A stretch of DNA of 44,443 bases from positions 1-44,443 of the forward strand of contig DGTR01000005.1 of assembly GCA_002394395.1 (NCBI GenBank). The letters run 5' to 3'. The notes beneath the pieces were generated by a model that was not told the DNA's origin, made no database searches, and worked only from the letters and a program-made list of their open reading frames with translations. How positions within the stretch are numbered: position 1 is the first letter of the stretch; each line of letters starts with the position of its first letter. This DNA is from Bacteroidales bacterium UBA4331 (GTDB lineage Bacteria > Bacteroidota > Bacteroidia > Bacteroidales > Paludibacteraceae). Positions 1 through 7,998 of the stretch are shown in pieces. A program made the position numbers and the translations under genes.

Positions 1-8
1 TCTCGGGG

Positions 9-49
9 TCCCCGGAGTAAACCAAGCCGCAGGCTGTTTGCTCTGGGGA
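9..49 (-). terminator. Long hairpin 3' of tRNA-Glu, putative terminator
   Basis: A near-continuous stem pairs TCCCCGGAGTAAAC (from 9) with the complementary arm ending GGGGA at 49. One small bulge is followed by an inner AGCC/GGCT stem closed by GCA. It begins six bases past the 3' end of the minus-strand tRNA-Glu, so it would form in that transcript. There is no U-tract, so calling it a terminator is inference; it could instead be a processing structure. Confidence 0.45.
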
Positions 50-54
50 GAAGT

Positions 55-125
55 AGTGCCAAGGGGAATCGAACCCCTATTGCAAGAATGAAAATCTTGA
101 GTACTAACCGTTATACGATGGCACC
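55..125 (-). tRNA. tRNA-Glu (anticodon TTC)
   Basis: The reverse complement folds as a complete 71-nt cloverleaf. It has a 7-bp acceptor (GGTGCCA with TGGCACT, closing G-U pair), a 4-bp D stem (GTAT/GTAC) with loop AACGGTTA, anticodon stem CAAGA/TCTTG around loop TTTTCAT, variable loop CAAT, and T arm AGGGG/CCCCT with loop TTCGATT. Anticodon TTC reads GAA/GAG. The CCA end is not encoded. A consensus promoter lies about 130 bases upstream at 258-288, so the tRNA appears to be transcribed with a long leader as its own unit. Confidence 0.95.
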
Positions 126-251
126 GCGCGTTCGGCAACAAGTGTGCATTGTCCATACCGCTCCGCTAAATGGACGGGCAACTTGTGCCTCCGCTTTCCC
201 CACTGAATGCACTTCGTTGGCATTCATCGGGGGCCCCATTTTGGGGAAAAG
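126..251 (-). other. Structured leader between promoter and tRNA-Glu
   Basis: About 125 nt separate the predicted start (~251) from the tRNA. Two hairpins are visible on the minus strand. The distal one pairs 243-254 with 191-201 (CCGCTTTTCCCC against GGGGAAAGCGG) and holds an inner GAATGC/GCATTC stem at 205-225. The proximal one pairs ACAAGT with ACTTGT around an inner GTCCAT/ATGGAC stem. No ORF of interest is present. The proximal hairpin contains a D-arm-like stretch (TTTAGCGGAGCGGTA) but no tRNA folds there. Confidence 0.5.
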
Positions 252-257
252 CGGGTG

Positions 258-288
258 CAAAATTACTACAATTTTTTGAATTGACCAA
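258..288 (-). promoter_or_regulatory. Bacteroidetes-type promoter for tRNA-Glu
   Basis: The minus strand reads TTG (288-286), a 20-base spacer and TAATTTTG (265-258), matching the Bacteroidetes -33/-7 consensus. It sits just past the stop of the glycosyltransferase gene and points at the tRNA. Confidence 0.75.
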
Positions 289-305
289 ATATTTTTGCAT
301 TTTTT

Positions 306-1334
306 TTACTTTATTATGCGTTTTTGTGTCCAAAACGCCAAATATTCTTGCTCTGACTGCCCCGGAGTGGGGATTAATTCCGCTTTTTTGAGTTCCCCTA
401 ATGCCTCCAGGTCCATGATCGTCGAGTAGCCCGAACGGGCGATGATATGTTTCGCTTCGTGCAAGACCCTCGCTAACTCTTCGTCCCCTAAGTACGGCAC
501 GATGGTGATGTTCCCCCGTTTTAAGCGCGTGTTCGGTCGGTTCATCAAGCCCTGCACGATCAGTACGGTCTCCTCTTTGCCGGCGTACCGTGCTGCTATC
601 TCCCGCTCCAAGATTGTCCGTTGCGGCTCCAGACCACTGAGTAGGGCGACCGTCTCATAGGAATCAGTCCTCCGTGAGCTCATTTCCGTTACCATCTCGT
701 TACCATTACGGACGTCACGGTAGGGTTCGAACCGGCTTTGGGGGCCGATATATTTAAGATTTGAAATTTGAAATTTGAAATTTGAAATTTTGGGATGCCC
801 TAACTCGCCGCTCAGGCTTCGCTCTTTCTCCTCATAGTCGGGTATCCACACCTCTTTATATTTTGCGCATACGCGCGCGTGAAGCCGCTCTGCGAGACCT
901 TCCGCCCATCGCCAACCGCGGGGGAGGAAGATATGCAGCTGGTGCGTCATATAGACGCTCCGTAACTCTGGATTCGCCTTCTTTGTCTTTGGGCTAAGAT
1001 AGCATCCGAAACGGTTATCCGAGAGCACCATGTCGAACTTCTCCTCGCGTAGCACCGCCTGCAGCAGCGCATGGTCCTTCATCGCCCAACTCAGGATATG
1101 CGGCATCGCTTTCATCATCGCCCAGACCTGCCGTTTGCCTTTCCCGTAACGCAACTTCAGCGGCGCAAGATAGACGTACCTTAGTTTCGGGAAATGCTTT
1201 CTCAGCAGCGTCAGGCTCTCCCCGTCGCCGGCGATGATCACCTCATGCCCCTCGTCGATAAACTGCTGCACCAAGGGCACGCAGCGGCTTGCGTGACCCA
1301 GACCCCAGTTCAATGGCGCGACGAGAATCTTCAT
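306..1334 (-). CDS. Predicted glycosyltransferase (GT-B, MurG-like)
   Basis: The 342-residue protein starts MKILVAPLNWGLGHASR. This GT-B opening has the glycine-rich loop used by MurG-like and UDP-sugar glycosyltransferases, and a C-terminal half with GSGYSTIMDLEAL-like donor-site features (IARSGYSTIMDLEAL). No signal peptide is visible, so it is probably a cytoplasmic or membrane-associated sugar transferase for cell-envelope glycans; substrate unknown. It is the last gene of the minus-strand run, 33 bases after the radical SAM gene. A 7-bp tandem repeat (761-788) encodes the N/F/K/I/S-rich linker between the two lobes; because 7 is not a multiple of 3, slippage would frameshift the gene. 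The family call rests on fold-level motifs only. Confidence 0.75.
   Translation of the reverse strand: MKILVAPLNWGLGHASRCVPLVQQFIDEGHEVIIAGDGESLTLLRKHFPKLRYVYLAPLKLRYGKGKRQVWAMMKAMPHILSWAMKDHALLQAVLREEKFDMVLSDNRFGCYLSPKTKKANPELRSVYMTHQLHIFLPRGWRWAEGLAERLHARVCAKYKEVWIPDYEEKERSLSGELGHPKISNFKFQISNLKYIGPQSRFEPYRDVRNGNEMVTEMSSRRTDSYETVALLSGLEPQRTILEREIAARYAGKEETVLIVQGLMNRPNTRLKRGNITIVPYLGDEELARVLHEAKHIIARSGYSTIMDLEALGELKKAELIPTPGQSEQEYLAFWTQKRIIK
761..788. repeat. 7-bp tandem repeat (TTGAAAT x4) inside glycosyltransferase
   Basis: Four perfect TTGAAAT units in a row with partial units on both flanks. They lie in frame in the interlobe linker of the glycosyltransferase gene. Confidence 0.9.
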
Positions 1335-1367
1335 AGTGGTGAAAAAAGCAAATCTGATGATAAGAAT

Positions 1368-2147
1368 TTATGCAGAAATAGAGACCTCGTACCCCTTCGC
1401 ACGTAGCGGCGCCGCGATGCGCTCCATCTCTTCGCGGGAGATCTTCTCGAGCCGCTCCTCCGGCGTCTTGCGGTCGATGACGTAGATCATGATCTGTTTG
1501 GGGTGCAGCCTCTCGACCGCCCGGTACCACGCGTCTAACTCTTCGGGTGTCGTGTTGTCGATGGGCTTGCCGTCATGCTCGCCGCGGAGGAAACAGGTCT
1601 GCAGCGTGAAGTCGCCCTCGAACTGCGCCAGCCATCCCATGATCCGCTCGACCGTCAGCTCCTTGTTCACCGGCAGGTCGATCCGCCGCATCATCTTGTC
1701 CGTTCCGGCGTCGAGTTTGAGGATGCGGTTGTCGCATCGCTTCAGCGCGGCTACCACGTCCTCTCTGCCTAATTGCGTGGAGTTGGACAGCACGCTCACT
1801 TTGGCGTCCGGGCAGTATTGGTCGCGTAGCGCACAGGTGTCCTCGATGATACCGAGGAAATCCGGATGGAGGGTCGGTTCACCGTTGCCGGAGAAAGTGA
1901 TGACGTCGAGAAATGTACCATTTGGACAGGTACCATTTACTATTTGGCGTAGCTTCGCTTCCAACGCCGCACGTACCTCCGAGCGGGTAGGTAGCTGAGG
2001 ATGGTCCACCGGCGTATTCCACCCGCACTCGCAATAAACGCAGTTGAATGTGCAGAGCTTATGCTCCAACGGCATAAGCTCCATCCCTAAACTCACGCCG
2101 AGTCTCCGGCTGTGAATCGGTCCGTATGCAATCTCTCCAAATAACAT
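1368..2147 (-). CDS. Radical SAM protein, COG0731-like
   Basis: This 259-residue protein has a CX3CX2C cluster at Cys32, Cys36 and Cys39 (CTFNCVYC) that ligates the [4Fe-4S] cluster and SAM. The next motif, TFSGNGEPTLHPDF, is the glycine-rich SAM-binding segment. The opening (FGEIAYGPIHSRRLGVSLG) is typical of a radical SAM group related to wyosine-type tRNA enzymes, often found in anaerobes; the actual substrate is not known. It starts 20 bases after dnaG and ends 33 bases before the glycosyltransferase, so the three are probably cotranscribed. A short TACCATTT-type microrepeat (1915-1947) lies in frame and encodes an NGTCPNGTF stretch, suggesting a small insertion in a loop. Confidence 0.85.
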   Translation of the reverse strand: MLFGEIAYGPIHSRRLGVSLGMELMPLEHKLCTFNCVYCECGWNTPVDHPQLPTRSEVRAALEAKLRQIVNGTCPNGTFLDVITFSGNGEPTLHPDFLGIIEDTCALRDQYCPDAKVSVLSNSTQLGREDVVAALKRCDNRILKLDAGTDKMMRRIDLPVNKELTVERIMGWLAQFEGDFTLQTCFLRGEHDGKPIDNTTPEELDAWYRAVERLHPKQIMIYVIDRKTPEERLEKISREEMERIAAPLRAKGYEVSISA

Positions 2148-2166
2148 AAATCCTAAATCCTAAACC

Positions 2167-4119
2167 CTAAACTCCCACTCTGTTCCCTAAGATCTTACAT
2201 ATCTCATTTCGTTGGGCAATGAGCTGCGGCTGGTATGCCAGCAGTTGTGCCTGTTTGTTCCAATCGCCTGCTTCCTGCGCTGCCTTCAGGTCCTGCTCCA
2301 CCTGCTCGATCTGCATGTTGATGACCGTCAGTTTGATCTCGTACAGCAGTTGGGTCACGAGTTCGCCCAACCGTCTCTCGCCGTTGCTCTGGACGAACTG
2401 ATACCGCTCGGCGATCATCTCTATCGCCAGACTGCTGACCGTGGGATCGGGGTGGAACTTAAAGAACTCCTCCGATCTGAATCCCTCGTCTTTGCAGTGT
2501 GCCTTGAACTCGTCCATGATCGTCTGATAGACCGGTACCGGCGGGGCTATCTCGTCGCCCTCGAGGGTGTAGATGATCACCTCGCCGATGGTATAGACCG
2601 TGCCGTCCACCTCTATCGGCCGCTCGCCGTAACGGACGAGAAGCTGGATGAGGTTATAGTAGTTCTGCTCCAACGGTGTCTTCGGTGCTACCACGGGTTT
2701 CTGCTGGTGAACCTGAGTCGGGTTGACGACCGCCGTCGGGTTCACGGCTTCTTTCTGGGCTTCGTTCTTCGCCTCCTTGTCGCGTTCCTCCATCTTCTTG
2801 CGGCGGATAGAGACGACCTCGTTGGTCAGAACCTGCTCGCTCATGTGGAGCCGCTCCGCGCAGTCTTTGATATAGACCTGCCGCGTGATGATATCCGGGA
2901 TGATGGCGATGGAGGATGTGATATCTTTGATCAGCGCCGCGCGTTTGAAGGGGTCATCCCCCGCATCTTTGCTCAGCAGCGCCGATTTGAAACGGATGAA
3001 ATCTGTCTGGTGCTCCTCGATATAACGGATGAACTCCGTGGAGTCATGGCTCTGCGCATAACTGTCGGGGTCCTCGCCGTCCGGCAGGAGCACCACCTTG
3101 ACGTTAAACCCTGCCTCGAGGAACATGTCTATACCCCGTAACGCCGCATGGATACCTGCCGCATCGCCGTCGTAGAGCACGGTGATGTTACTGGTGAACC
3201 GTTTGATGAGCCATATCTGCGGTTTGGTCAACGCCGTACCGCCGCTCGCGACGACGTTCTCGATACCCGATTGGTGCATCGAGATGACGTCCATCTGTCC
3301 CTCCACGAGGTAGCACATATCCGTCCGGGAGATGGCTTGTTTGGCTTGGAAGAGACCGTATAACTCGTTGGTCTTGGAGTAGATGATGGAGTCCGGCGAG
3401 TTGACGTATTTGCCGACGTTGTCTTTCTTCTTGAGGATACGTCCTGCGAAGGCTACGGGTTTGCCGCTGACGGTGAAGATAGGGAAGATCACCCGGTCGC
3501 GGAACCGGTCGTACAGATGGCCGTCTTCGCTCTTTCCTACCACACCGACACCGATCTTGGTATCGACATTGTTGGTGATGAACTCTTCCTTGAAGCCCTG
3601 TTCCTTCAGCGCCTTCGCTAAGGGATTACCTTTCTCCGGCGAGTAGCCTAACTGATACTTCCGGATGATGTCGTCCCTTAGTCCGCGCTCGTGGAAATAA
3701 CTCATGCCGATCGCCTGACCTTCGGGAGTCTCCCAGAGCTGCTTCTGAAACCATTTATTGGCGAACTCATTGACGACGAACATCGACTCGCGGTTATCCT
3801 GCCGCTGTTGCTCTTCGGCAGTCATCTCGCGGTCCTCTACCTCGATATGGTATTTCTTGCCCAACTGTTTCACCGCCTCGACGAACGAGCACTGCTCGAT
3901 CTCCATGATGAATTTCAAGGCATGCCCGCTGGCTCCGCAACCGAAACACTTGTATATACCTTTGGAGGGGCTGACGGTGAACGAGCCGGTCTTCTCGTTA
4001 TGAAACGGACATAGCCCGATGAGGTTCGCGCCGCGTTTGCGCAGCGTGACATAATCGCTCACCACCTCTTCTATCTTGGCAGCCGCGTGGATCTTATCTA
4101 TCGTCTCGCGAGGAATCAT
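2167..4119 (-). CDS. dnaG: DNA primase DnaG
   Basis: DnaG synthesises RNA primers for replication at the fork, in partnership with DnaB. The 650-residue protein has the N-terminal zinc-binding CHC2 domain (Cys37, His40, Cys58, Cys61), followed by the RNA polymerase core and TOPRIM domain with YLVEGQMDVISMHQSG and the acidic VLYDGDAAG motif. The C-terminal third (after about residue 430) is charged and low-complexity (KKMEERDKEAKNEAQKE) before a helical helicase-interaction region. The start MIPRETIDKIH is the usual one for the family. It lies 64 bases after the outer-membrane protein gene, with a palindromic repeat (4128-4178) in the gap that could modulate read-through. Confidence 0.97.
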   Translation of the reverse strand: MIPRETIDKIHAAAKIEEVVSDYVTLRKRGANLIGLCPFHNEKTGSFTVSPSKGIYKCFGCGASGHALKFIMEIEQCSFVEAVKQLGKKYHIEVEDREMTAEEQQRQDNRESMFVVNEFANKWFQKQLWETPEGQAIGMSYFHERGLRDDIIRKYQLGYSPEKGNPLAKALKEQGFKEEFITNNVDTKIGVGVVGKSEDGHLYDRFRDRVIFPIFTVSGKPVAFAGRILKKKDNVGKYVNSPDSIIYSKTNELYGLFQAKQAISRTDMCYLVEGQMDVISMHQSGIENVVASGGTALTKPQIWLIKRFTSNITVLYDGDAAGIHAALRGIDMFLEAGFNVKVVLLPDGEDPDSYAQSHDSTEFIRYIEEHQTDFIRFKSALLSKDAGDDPFKRAALIKDITSSIAIIPDIITRQVYIKDCAERLHMSEQVLTNEVVSIRRKKMEERDKEAKNEAQKEAVNPTAVVNPTQVHQQKPVVAPKTPLEQNYYNLIQLLVRYGERPIEVDGTVYTIGEVIIYTLEGDEIAPPVPVYQTIMDEFKAHCKDEGFRSEEFFKFHPDPTVSSLAIEMIAERYQFVQSNGERRLGELVTQLLYEIKLTVINMQIEQVEQDLKAAQEAGDWNKQAQLLAYQPQLIAQRNEICKILGNRVGV

Positions 4120-4127
4120 TCTGCGTA

Positions 4128-4178
4128 CCCGGAGCGTCTTCCCGTTAATCGGGAAGAGCGGCCTCCGCCTAGTAGGGT
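4128..4178 (-). repeat. REP-like palindromic repeat, copy 1
   Basis: A GC-rich block running CCCGGAGCGTC, then a CTTCCCG/CGGGAAG hairpin, then GCGGCCTCCGCCTAG and AGGGT. A second copy occurs in opposite orientation at 15581-15632 with only a few changes, mostly in the loop. CGGAG near the start can pair with CTCCG near the end to enclose the inner hairpin. Strand is given relative to the genes it separates (outer-membrane protein and dnaG). Confidence 0.85.
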
Positions 4179-4183
4179 TATTA

Positions 4184-4924
4184 TTAATCTGCGTACCATA
4201 GATATACTCCTAACTTAATACTCCATTGGTCAAAACGTCCGCGGGTATGTACACCGTTGGCGAAGTCTGCGCTCTTATAGGGGTTGATCAGACCGAAGTC
4301 ATACCCGCCGCGCAGGAAATAGCGCTTGTACTGGAATCCCGCTCCGACACCCCATGTCACGTTCAGCCGCTTGAAGGAGTTCGTCCCGTCGTCCGTCACG
4401 TAGGTGTTCACCCTATCGCCGCGGGTATAAACGACTTCTTCGGATGGCAAGTGCGTATCCTGGTCAATCGGCTTCTCGCGTGTGTCTCTGCGCCAGTTCA
4501 GCGCCAGACCGCATTGGATGGTCGGACCCGTGTAAAGCATCAGGTAGGTCTCTTTCGCCACCTCGAACTTATACTGCCAATCGACGAAGAGCTCCACCTC
4601 GCTGTAGGTGATCATCGTGCGGTCCTCGGGGTAGTCGTTATTGGGGTAACGCTGCTTCCATCCGCCGTTGGAGACGCCGAAGGTATAGTTGATACCAATC
4701 GTGCTTCCGAAGCCTGCTATATAACTGGCATCATAGACCAGACCGGCCTTGAAACCGTTCAAGGGGATATGGTGGCTCAGACTGTCTTTCGCATTCGGGT
4801 CATTGACGCGCAATGTCGGTCGCGCCCAGCCCAGCTGGATGCCCAAACCCTGTTTCGGCAGATCTACCGCCCGGGCACCCATCGCCAGGCATACTGCCAT
4901 CATTGTCAAAAATACTTTCTTCAT
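4184..4924 (-). CDS. Outer-membrane beta-barrel protein
   Basis: A 246-residue protein with a clear signal peptide (MKKVFLTMMAVCLAMGARA, cleavage after ARA). It then shows alternating hydrophobic/aromatic strands such as GLGIQLGWARP, AGFGSTIGINYTFGVS and VGAGFQYKRYFLRGGYDFGLINP, and ends with an aromatic strand IKLGVYLWYAD. This is the pattern of the small PorT/OmpX-like barrels of Bacteroidetes. It starts 10 bases after the ostA-like gene, so it belongs to the same envelope-biogenesis operon; a specific function cannot be read from the sequence. Confidence 0.8.
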   Translation of the reverse strand: MKKVFLTMMAVCLAMGARAVDLPKQGLGIQLGWARPTLRVNDPNAKDSLSHHIPLNGFKAGLVYDASYIAGFGSTIGINYTFGVSNGGWKQRYPNNDYPEDRTMITYSEVELFVDWQYKFEVAKETYLMLYTGPTIQCGLALNWRRDTREKPIDQDTHLPSEEVVYTRGDRVNTYVTDDGTNSFKRLNVTWGVGAGFQYKRYFLRGGYDFGLINPYKSADFANGVHTRGRFDQWSIKLGVYLWYAD

Positions 4925-4934
4925 ATTTCTTCTT

Positions 4935-6590
4935 TTATCTTTGTTCTAGGTCAGACCTGGGCTCAGCCGTGGTCTGTGCTCCGTCAGCCCGTAGGGCGGT
5001 CTTCCGGAACACATCGATCGGACTGGTCGGCCGGCTCTCCTCTTCCCAGAAGAACTGCGTCAGCCTGTCTCCGCCTTCGGGAATCTGGTCCATGGGGTAG
5101 AGGACTCCCGTGGTCTCTTTGGTGAACCGCATGTGGTGGATCTTCCTCTCCTCTACGTACATCCGGATAAAACTGCTCTCCGTGGTGTTCATCCCTACGT
5201 ACCCGCCGTCGTCTTCCTTTGCGTAGTAGATCGTCAGGGCGTTGCCGTCCGTATCGATGGTCTTCACCTCGCCGTCCACGAGGTAGGCGATGACCTCTTT
5301 GCCGCTCATCTGGTTGAAATACTCCAGGGTGTCGTGCATCACGCAGAGGGCGTTACCTGTTCCGACAGCGTGCTCGACGGTGCCGTTGACGATATAGATG
5401 GTGATGCTGTCGGCGGCTATCTGCTGGTTCTCGCTCCAGGTGATAGGGTGGGTATAGAGGTGCATCGTCGAGTCCGAACCCAGATAAACCATCGAGTCGC
5501 AGACCATCTGCATGTCGTCGCGGAAGACCCGCACGCCGTAGTAGGCTCGCGCGCGGCGGTAGGTGCTGTCCAGACGGGCACTGTCGGTGTAGTTCATCTC
5601 TTCGGTAAAGAGCGTGTCGGCGTGGATATAGGTATAATGCGCGGTGTCGGACCAATCGACCATCAATGCGCTGTCGGTCGCGTAACCGCGGCTGTGTTCC
5701 TCCCACATCTGGCCGTACTCGCCCGTCAAAGTGATATGTTGCGCCGAATCGCTCATCGTCATCTGTCCTAACACCTGACCAAAACCGATCCTCTTGTCGT
5801 AATAGATCGTGTCGCCGGTCATCATCTTACCTTCTATATGGTGCACCACCGACCGGTCGAGCAGCATCGATCGCTCCGTCTGGGTGTTGTACCACCCGCG
5901 TGAGGAATGGATATCCGTCTCCTTCTCGTAGATGATCTCCGTCGGGGAGACGATGTCGGCTACCTTCGTGTCGGTGTTGTATAGCAGGGTGTCGCTCGTC
6001 AGTACGAACTTAGGGTTCGTGAGGACGACCTCTCTGCTGAAGACCGCCTGTTTGGTGTTCGGCCGGTAGCTGCCGCGGACGGAAGTGAGGGTATTGAGCG
6101 AGTCCCGTACTTCGCCTCCTGCGAAATAATAGGTTACTCCTGCCGCGCGGTCGTAGTTGAGGCTGTCGGTCGTGAGGATCGTGGGGTTCTCCGTCTCACG
6201 GCCGTGTATCAGCTGTACATGGCTGCGGAGCCGGGCTAACTTGATGTTTCCGTCATAGAAGAGCTTGTCGCCGAATCCCCGTAAGGTGTCGCCCTGCACG
6301 AACCGCACATGTCCGAAGGCGTCCAGCGAGTTCGTGCCCTCGTAGAAATACGCGCTGTCGCAGTACATCAACGCCTCCTCGTGGCGGAAGATCACATTCC
6401 CCCGCAATATCTGCGCATTCGCTATCCGCTCCTCGTCAAAACTCAGATTCTCCGCCCGTTCCAGATACACCATCGTCTGGGCGCTTACGCTCAATGAATA
6501 ATTAATAATGAACAATGTACAAAGCGTCCTAAGAGTTATGTACCAACTCTTATGTCCGTTCGGATTCTTATGTTTTGCACAAAATCCCAT
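4935..6590 (-). CDS. OstA/LptA-like envelope protein
   Basis: A 551-residue exported protein. I chose ATG at 6590 (MGFCAKHKNPNG) because the longer frame begins at TTG inside a 7-bp AATTGTG repeat that overlaps surA. A hydrophobic segment TLFIINYSLSVSAQ follows as the signal sequence. The mature part is a long series of OstA-type beta repeats (ILRGNVIFRHEEALMYCDSA, DSLNYDRAAGVTYYFAGGEV, SVVHHIEGKMMTGDTIYYD), the fold of LptA/LptD that carries lipopolysaccharide across the periplasm. The position directly after surA supports an outer-membrane assembly role. Bacteroidetes copies are usually annotated as OstA-like and are larger than enterobacterial LptA. Confidence 0.85.
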   Translation of the reverse strand: MGFCAKHKNPNGHKSWYITLRTLCTLFIINYSLSVSAQTMVYLERAENLSFDEERIANAQILRGNVIFRHEEALMYCDSAYFYEGTNSLDAFGHVRFVQGDTLRGFGDKLFYDGNIKLARLRSHVQLIHGRETENPTILTTDSLNYDRAAGVTYYFAGGEVRDSLNTLTSVRGSYRPNTKQAVFSREVVLTNPKFVLTSDTLLYNTDTKVADIVSPTEIIYEKETDIHSSRGWYNTQTERSMLLDRSVVHHIEGKMMTGDTIYYDKRIGFGQVLGQMTMSDSAQHITLTGEYGQMWEEHSRGYATDSALMVDWSDTAHYTYIHADTLFTEEMNYTDSARLDSTYRRARAYYGVRVFRDDMQMVCDSMVYLGSDSTMHLYTHPITWSENQQIAADSITIYIVNGTVEHAVGTGNALCVMHDTLEYFNQMSGKEVIAYLVDGEVKTIDTDGNALTIYYAKEDDGGYVGMNTTESSFIRMYVEERKIHHMRFTKETTGVLYPMDQIPEGGDRLTQFFWEEESRPTSPIDVFRKTALRADGAQTTAEPRSDLEQR

Positions 6591-6621
6591 TAACCCTTTG
6601 CGAATTGTGAATTGTGAATTT

Positions 6622-7962
6622 TTAATGAATCCACCCCGGGTACTCAAAGTCGCATCCCTGCCATTCGGGGCTGATCTGCACGAACGTGCTCTTCTGTTTC
6701 TTCAAAATCCACTCATGGATGAAGTCTGCGCTCAGTTTGGCTTCTAACATCCCCTTGATAGCCTGGAAGTCATCGGTGAGGTTGGCGCGGTGCACGTCGG
6801 TCTTCTTCGCCACGCGCACGATAGCGCATACCTCGCGGTTCTTCGCGGGATCCATCATCACGAAGGGTTGGGATACCTCGCCCTCATTGAGGTTATAGAT
6901 CTGCTTGGCGATCTCCGGCGCGAGGTCCTGGTACTCAAAGCGACTGCTGCCGGTATTGGGGTTGATCATCAGACCGGCGTTCATGACGGTGTTCTTATCC
7001 TGCGAGTAGCGGATGACCGCCTGCTCAAACTGAATACTGTCTGCCTCGATGAGCTGACGGATACTATCCAGCCGCTCGATGGCGTTCACCTTGTCCGTCG
7101 CACTGATACGCGGACGGAGGAGGATATGGCGGCAGTTGATGCGCTCGCCTTTCTTCTCGATGAGCTGGATGATATGGTATCCGTATTCGGTCTGTACGAT
7201 ACGGCTCACGCGCTTGGGGTCGTTGAGGTTAAAAGCCACGTCGGCAAACTCGCTGACGAGCTGTCCGCGGCCTACGAAACCTAACTCACCACCACGTTTG
7301 GCGCTCTCGGTGTCCTCGGAGTAGAGGCGGGCTAACATGCCGAAATCCGCCGTGCCGTTCTGGACGCGCTCGGTATATTCGCGCAGCCTGCTCTTCACCC
7401 GCTCCGTCTCTTCGGCCGGTACCGGAGGTTCAAAACTCAGTATCTGCACCTCCACCTGTGCCGGCATCATCGGGATGGAGTCGATGGGCAGTTTGTTATA
7501 GTACCGGCGTATGTCTGCCGGAGTGGGTTTGATGTCGGCAGTCAGTTTCTGCTGCATCTGTTGGATGATCATCTGGTTGCGGACGGTAGTCATCATCTCC
7601 TCGCGGATCTCGCTGCTGGTCTTGCGGAAATACTCCTCCATCTTCTCTTTCGAACCGATCTGGCTGATGTAGTAGTTGAGCCGCATATCCACTTGGTGGC
7701 TCACCGACGACTCGTTGGCTTCCACGGAGTCCAACTCTGCCTGGTGCAGGAACAGTTTCTGCACGGCTAACTGCTCGGGAATGACGCAATAGGGGTCGCC
7801 CTTGATCTGCTGACCCTCATACTGCGCCCTCAGTCGCTCTTCCTCTACCTCACTGCGCAGGATAGCCTCGTCGCCGACCACCCATATCACTTCGTCTATC
7901 ACCCCCTGCGCCTGCACCGCCAGACTCAGGGCTAAAAATATATATACGATACTTCTCTTCAT
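6622..7962 (-). CDS. surA: Periplasmic chaperone/peptidyl-prolyl isomerase SurA
   Basis: SurA escorts unfolded outer-membrane proteins through the periplasm. The 446-residue protein has a signal peptide (MKRSIVYIFLALSLAVQAQG). A SurA N-domain opening follows (VIDEVIWVVGDEAILRSEVE), then helical chaperone segments and two parvulin-type regions. The first, from about residue 165, includes GGELGFVGRGQLVSEFADVAF and EYGYHIIQLIEKKGERI. The second begins near residue 274 (CRHILLRP). The reading frame extends to a TTG two codons earlier, but the ATG at 7962 is preferred. It lies 36 bases after the upstream lipoprotein gene and 31 bases before the ostA-like gene. Confidence 0.92.
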   Translation of the reverse strand: MKRSIVYIFLALSLAVQAQGVIDEVIWVVGDEAILRSEVEEERLRAQYEGQQIKGDPYCVIPEQLAVQKLFLHQAELDSVEANESSVSHQVDMRLNYYISQIGSKEKMEEYFRKTSSEIREEMMTTVRNQMIIQQMQQKLTADIKPTPADIRRYYNKLPIDSIPMMPAQVEVQILSFEPPVPAEETERVKSRLREYTERVQNGTADFGMLARLYSEDTESAKRGGELGFVGRGQLVSEFADVAFNLNDPKRVSRIVQTEYGYHIIQLIEKKGERINCRHILLRPRISATDKVNAIERLDSIRQLIEADSIQFEQAVIRYSQDKNTVMNAGLMINPNTGSSRFEYQDLAPEIAKQIYNLNEGEVSQPFVMMDPAKNREVCAIVRVAKKTDVHRANLTDDFQAIKGMLEAKLSADFIHEWILKKQKSTFVQISPEWQGCDFEYPGWIH

Positions 7963-7998
7963 AATCAATCTGTATTCTGTCAGGCCGCAGGTCGGTCT

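Noticed and set aside
126..185. Second tRNA gene beside tRNA-Glu
   Set aside because: A D-arm-like stretch and a possible 7-base anticodon loop are visible, but position 33 is not T and no T arm or matching acceptor can be formed.
2212..3141. 309-codon plus-strand ORF within dnaG
   Set aside because: It is a frame shadow of dnaG; the product has no family resemblance, and the dnaG motifs on the other strand are complete.
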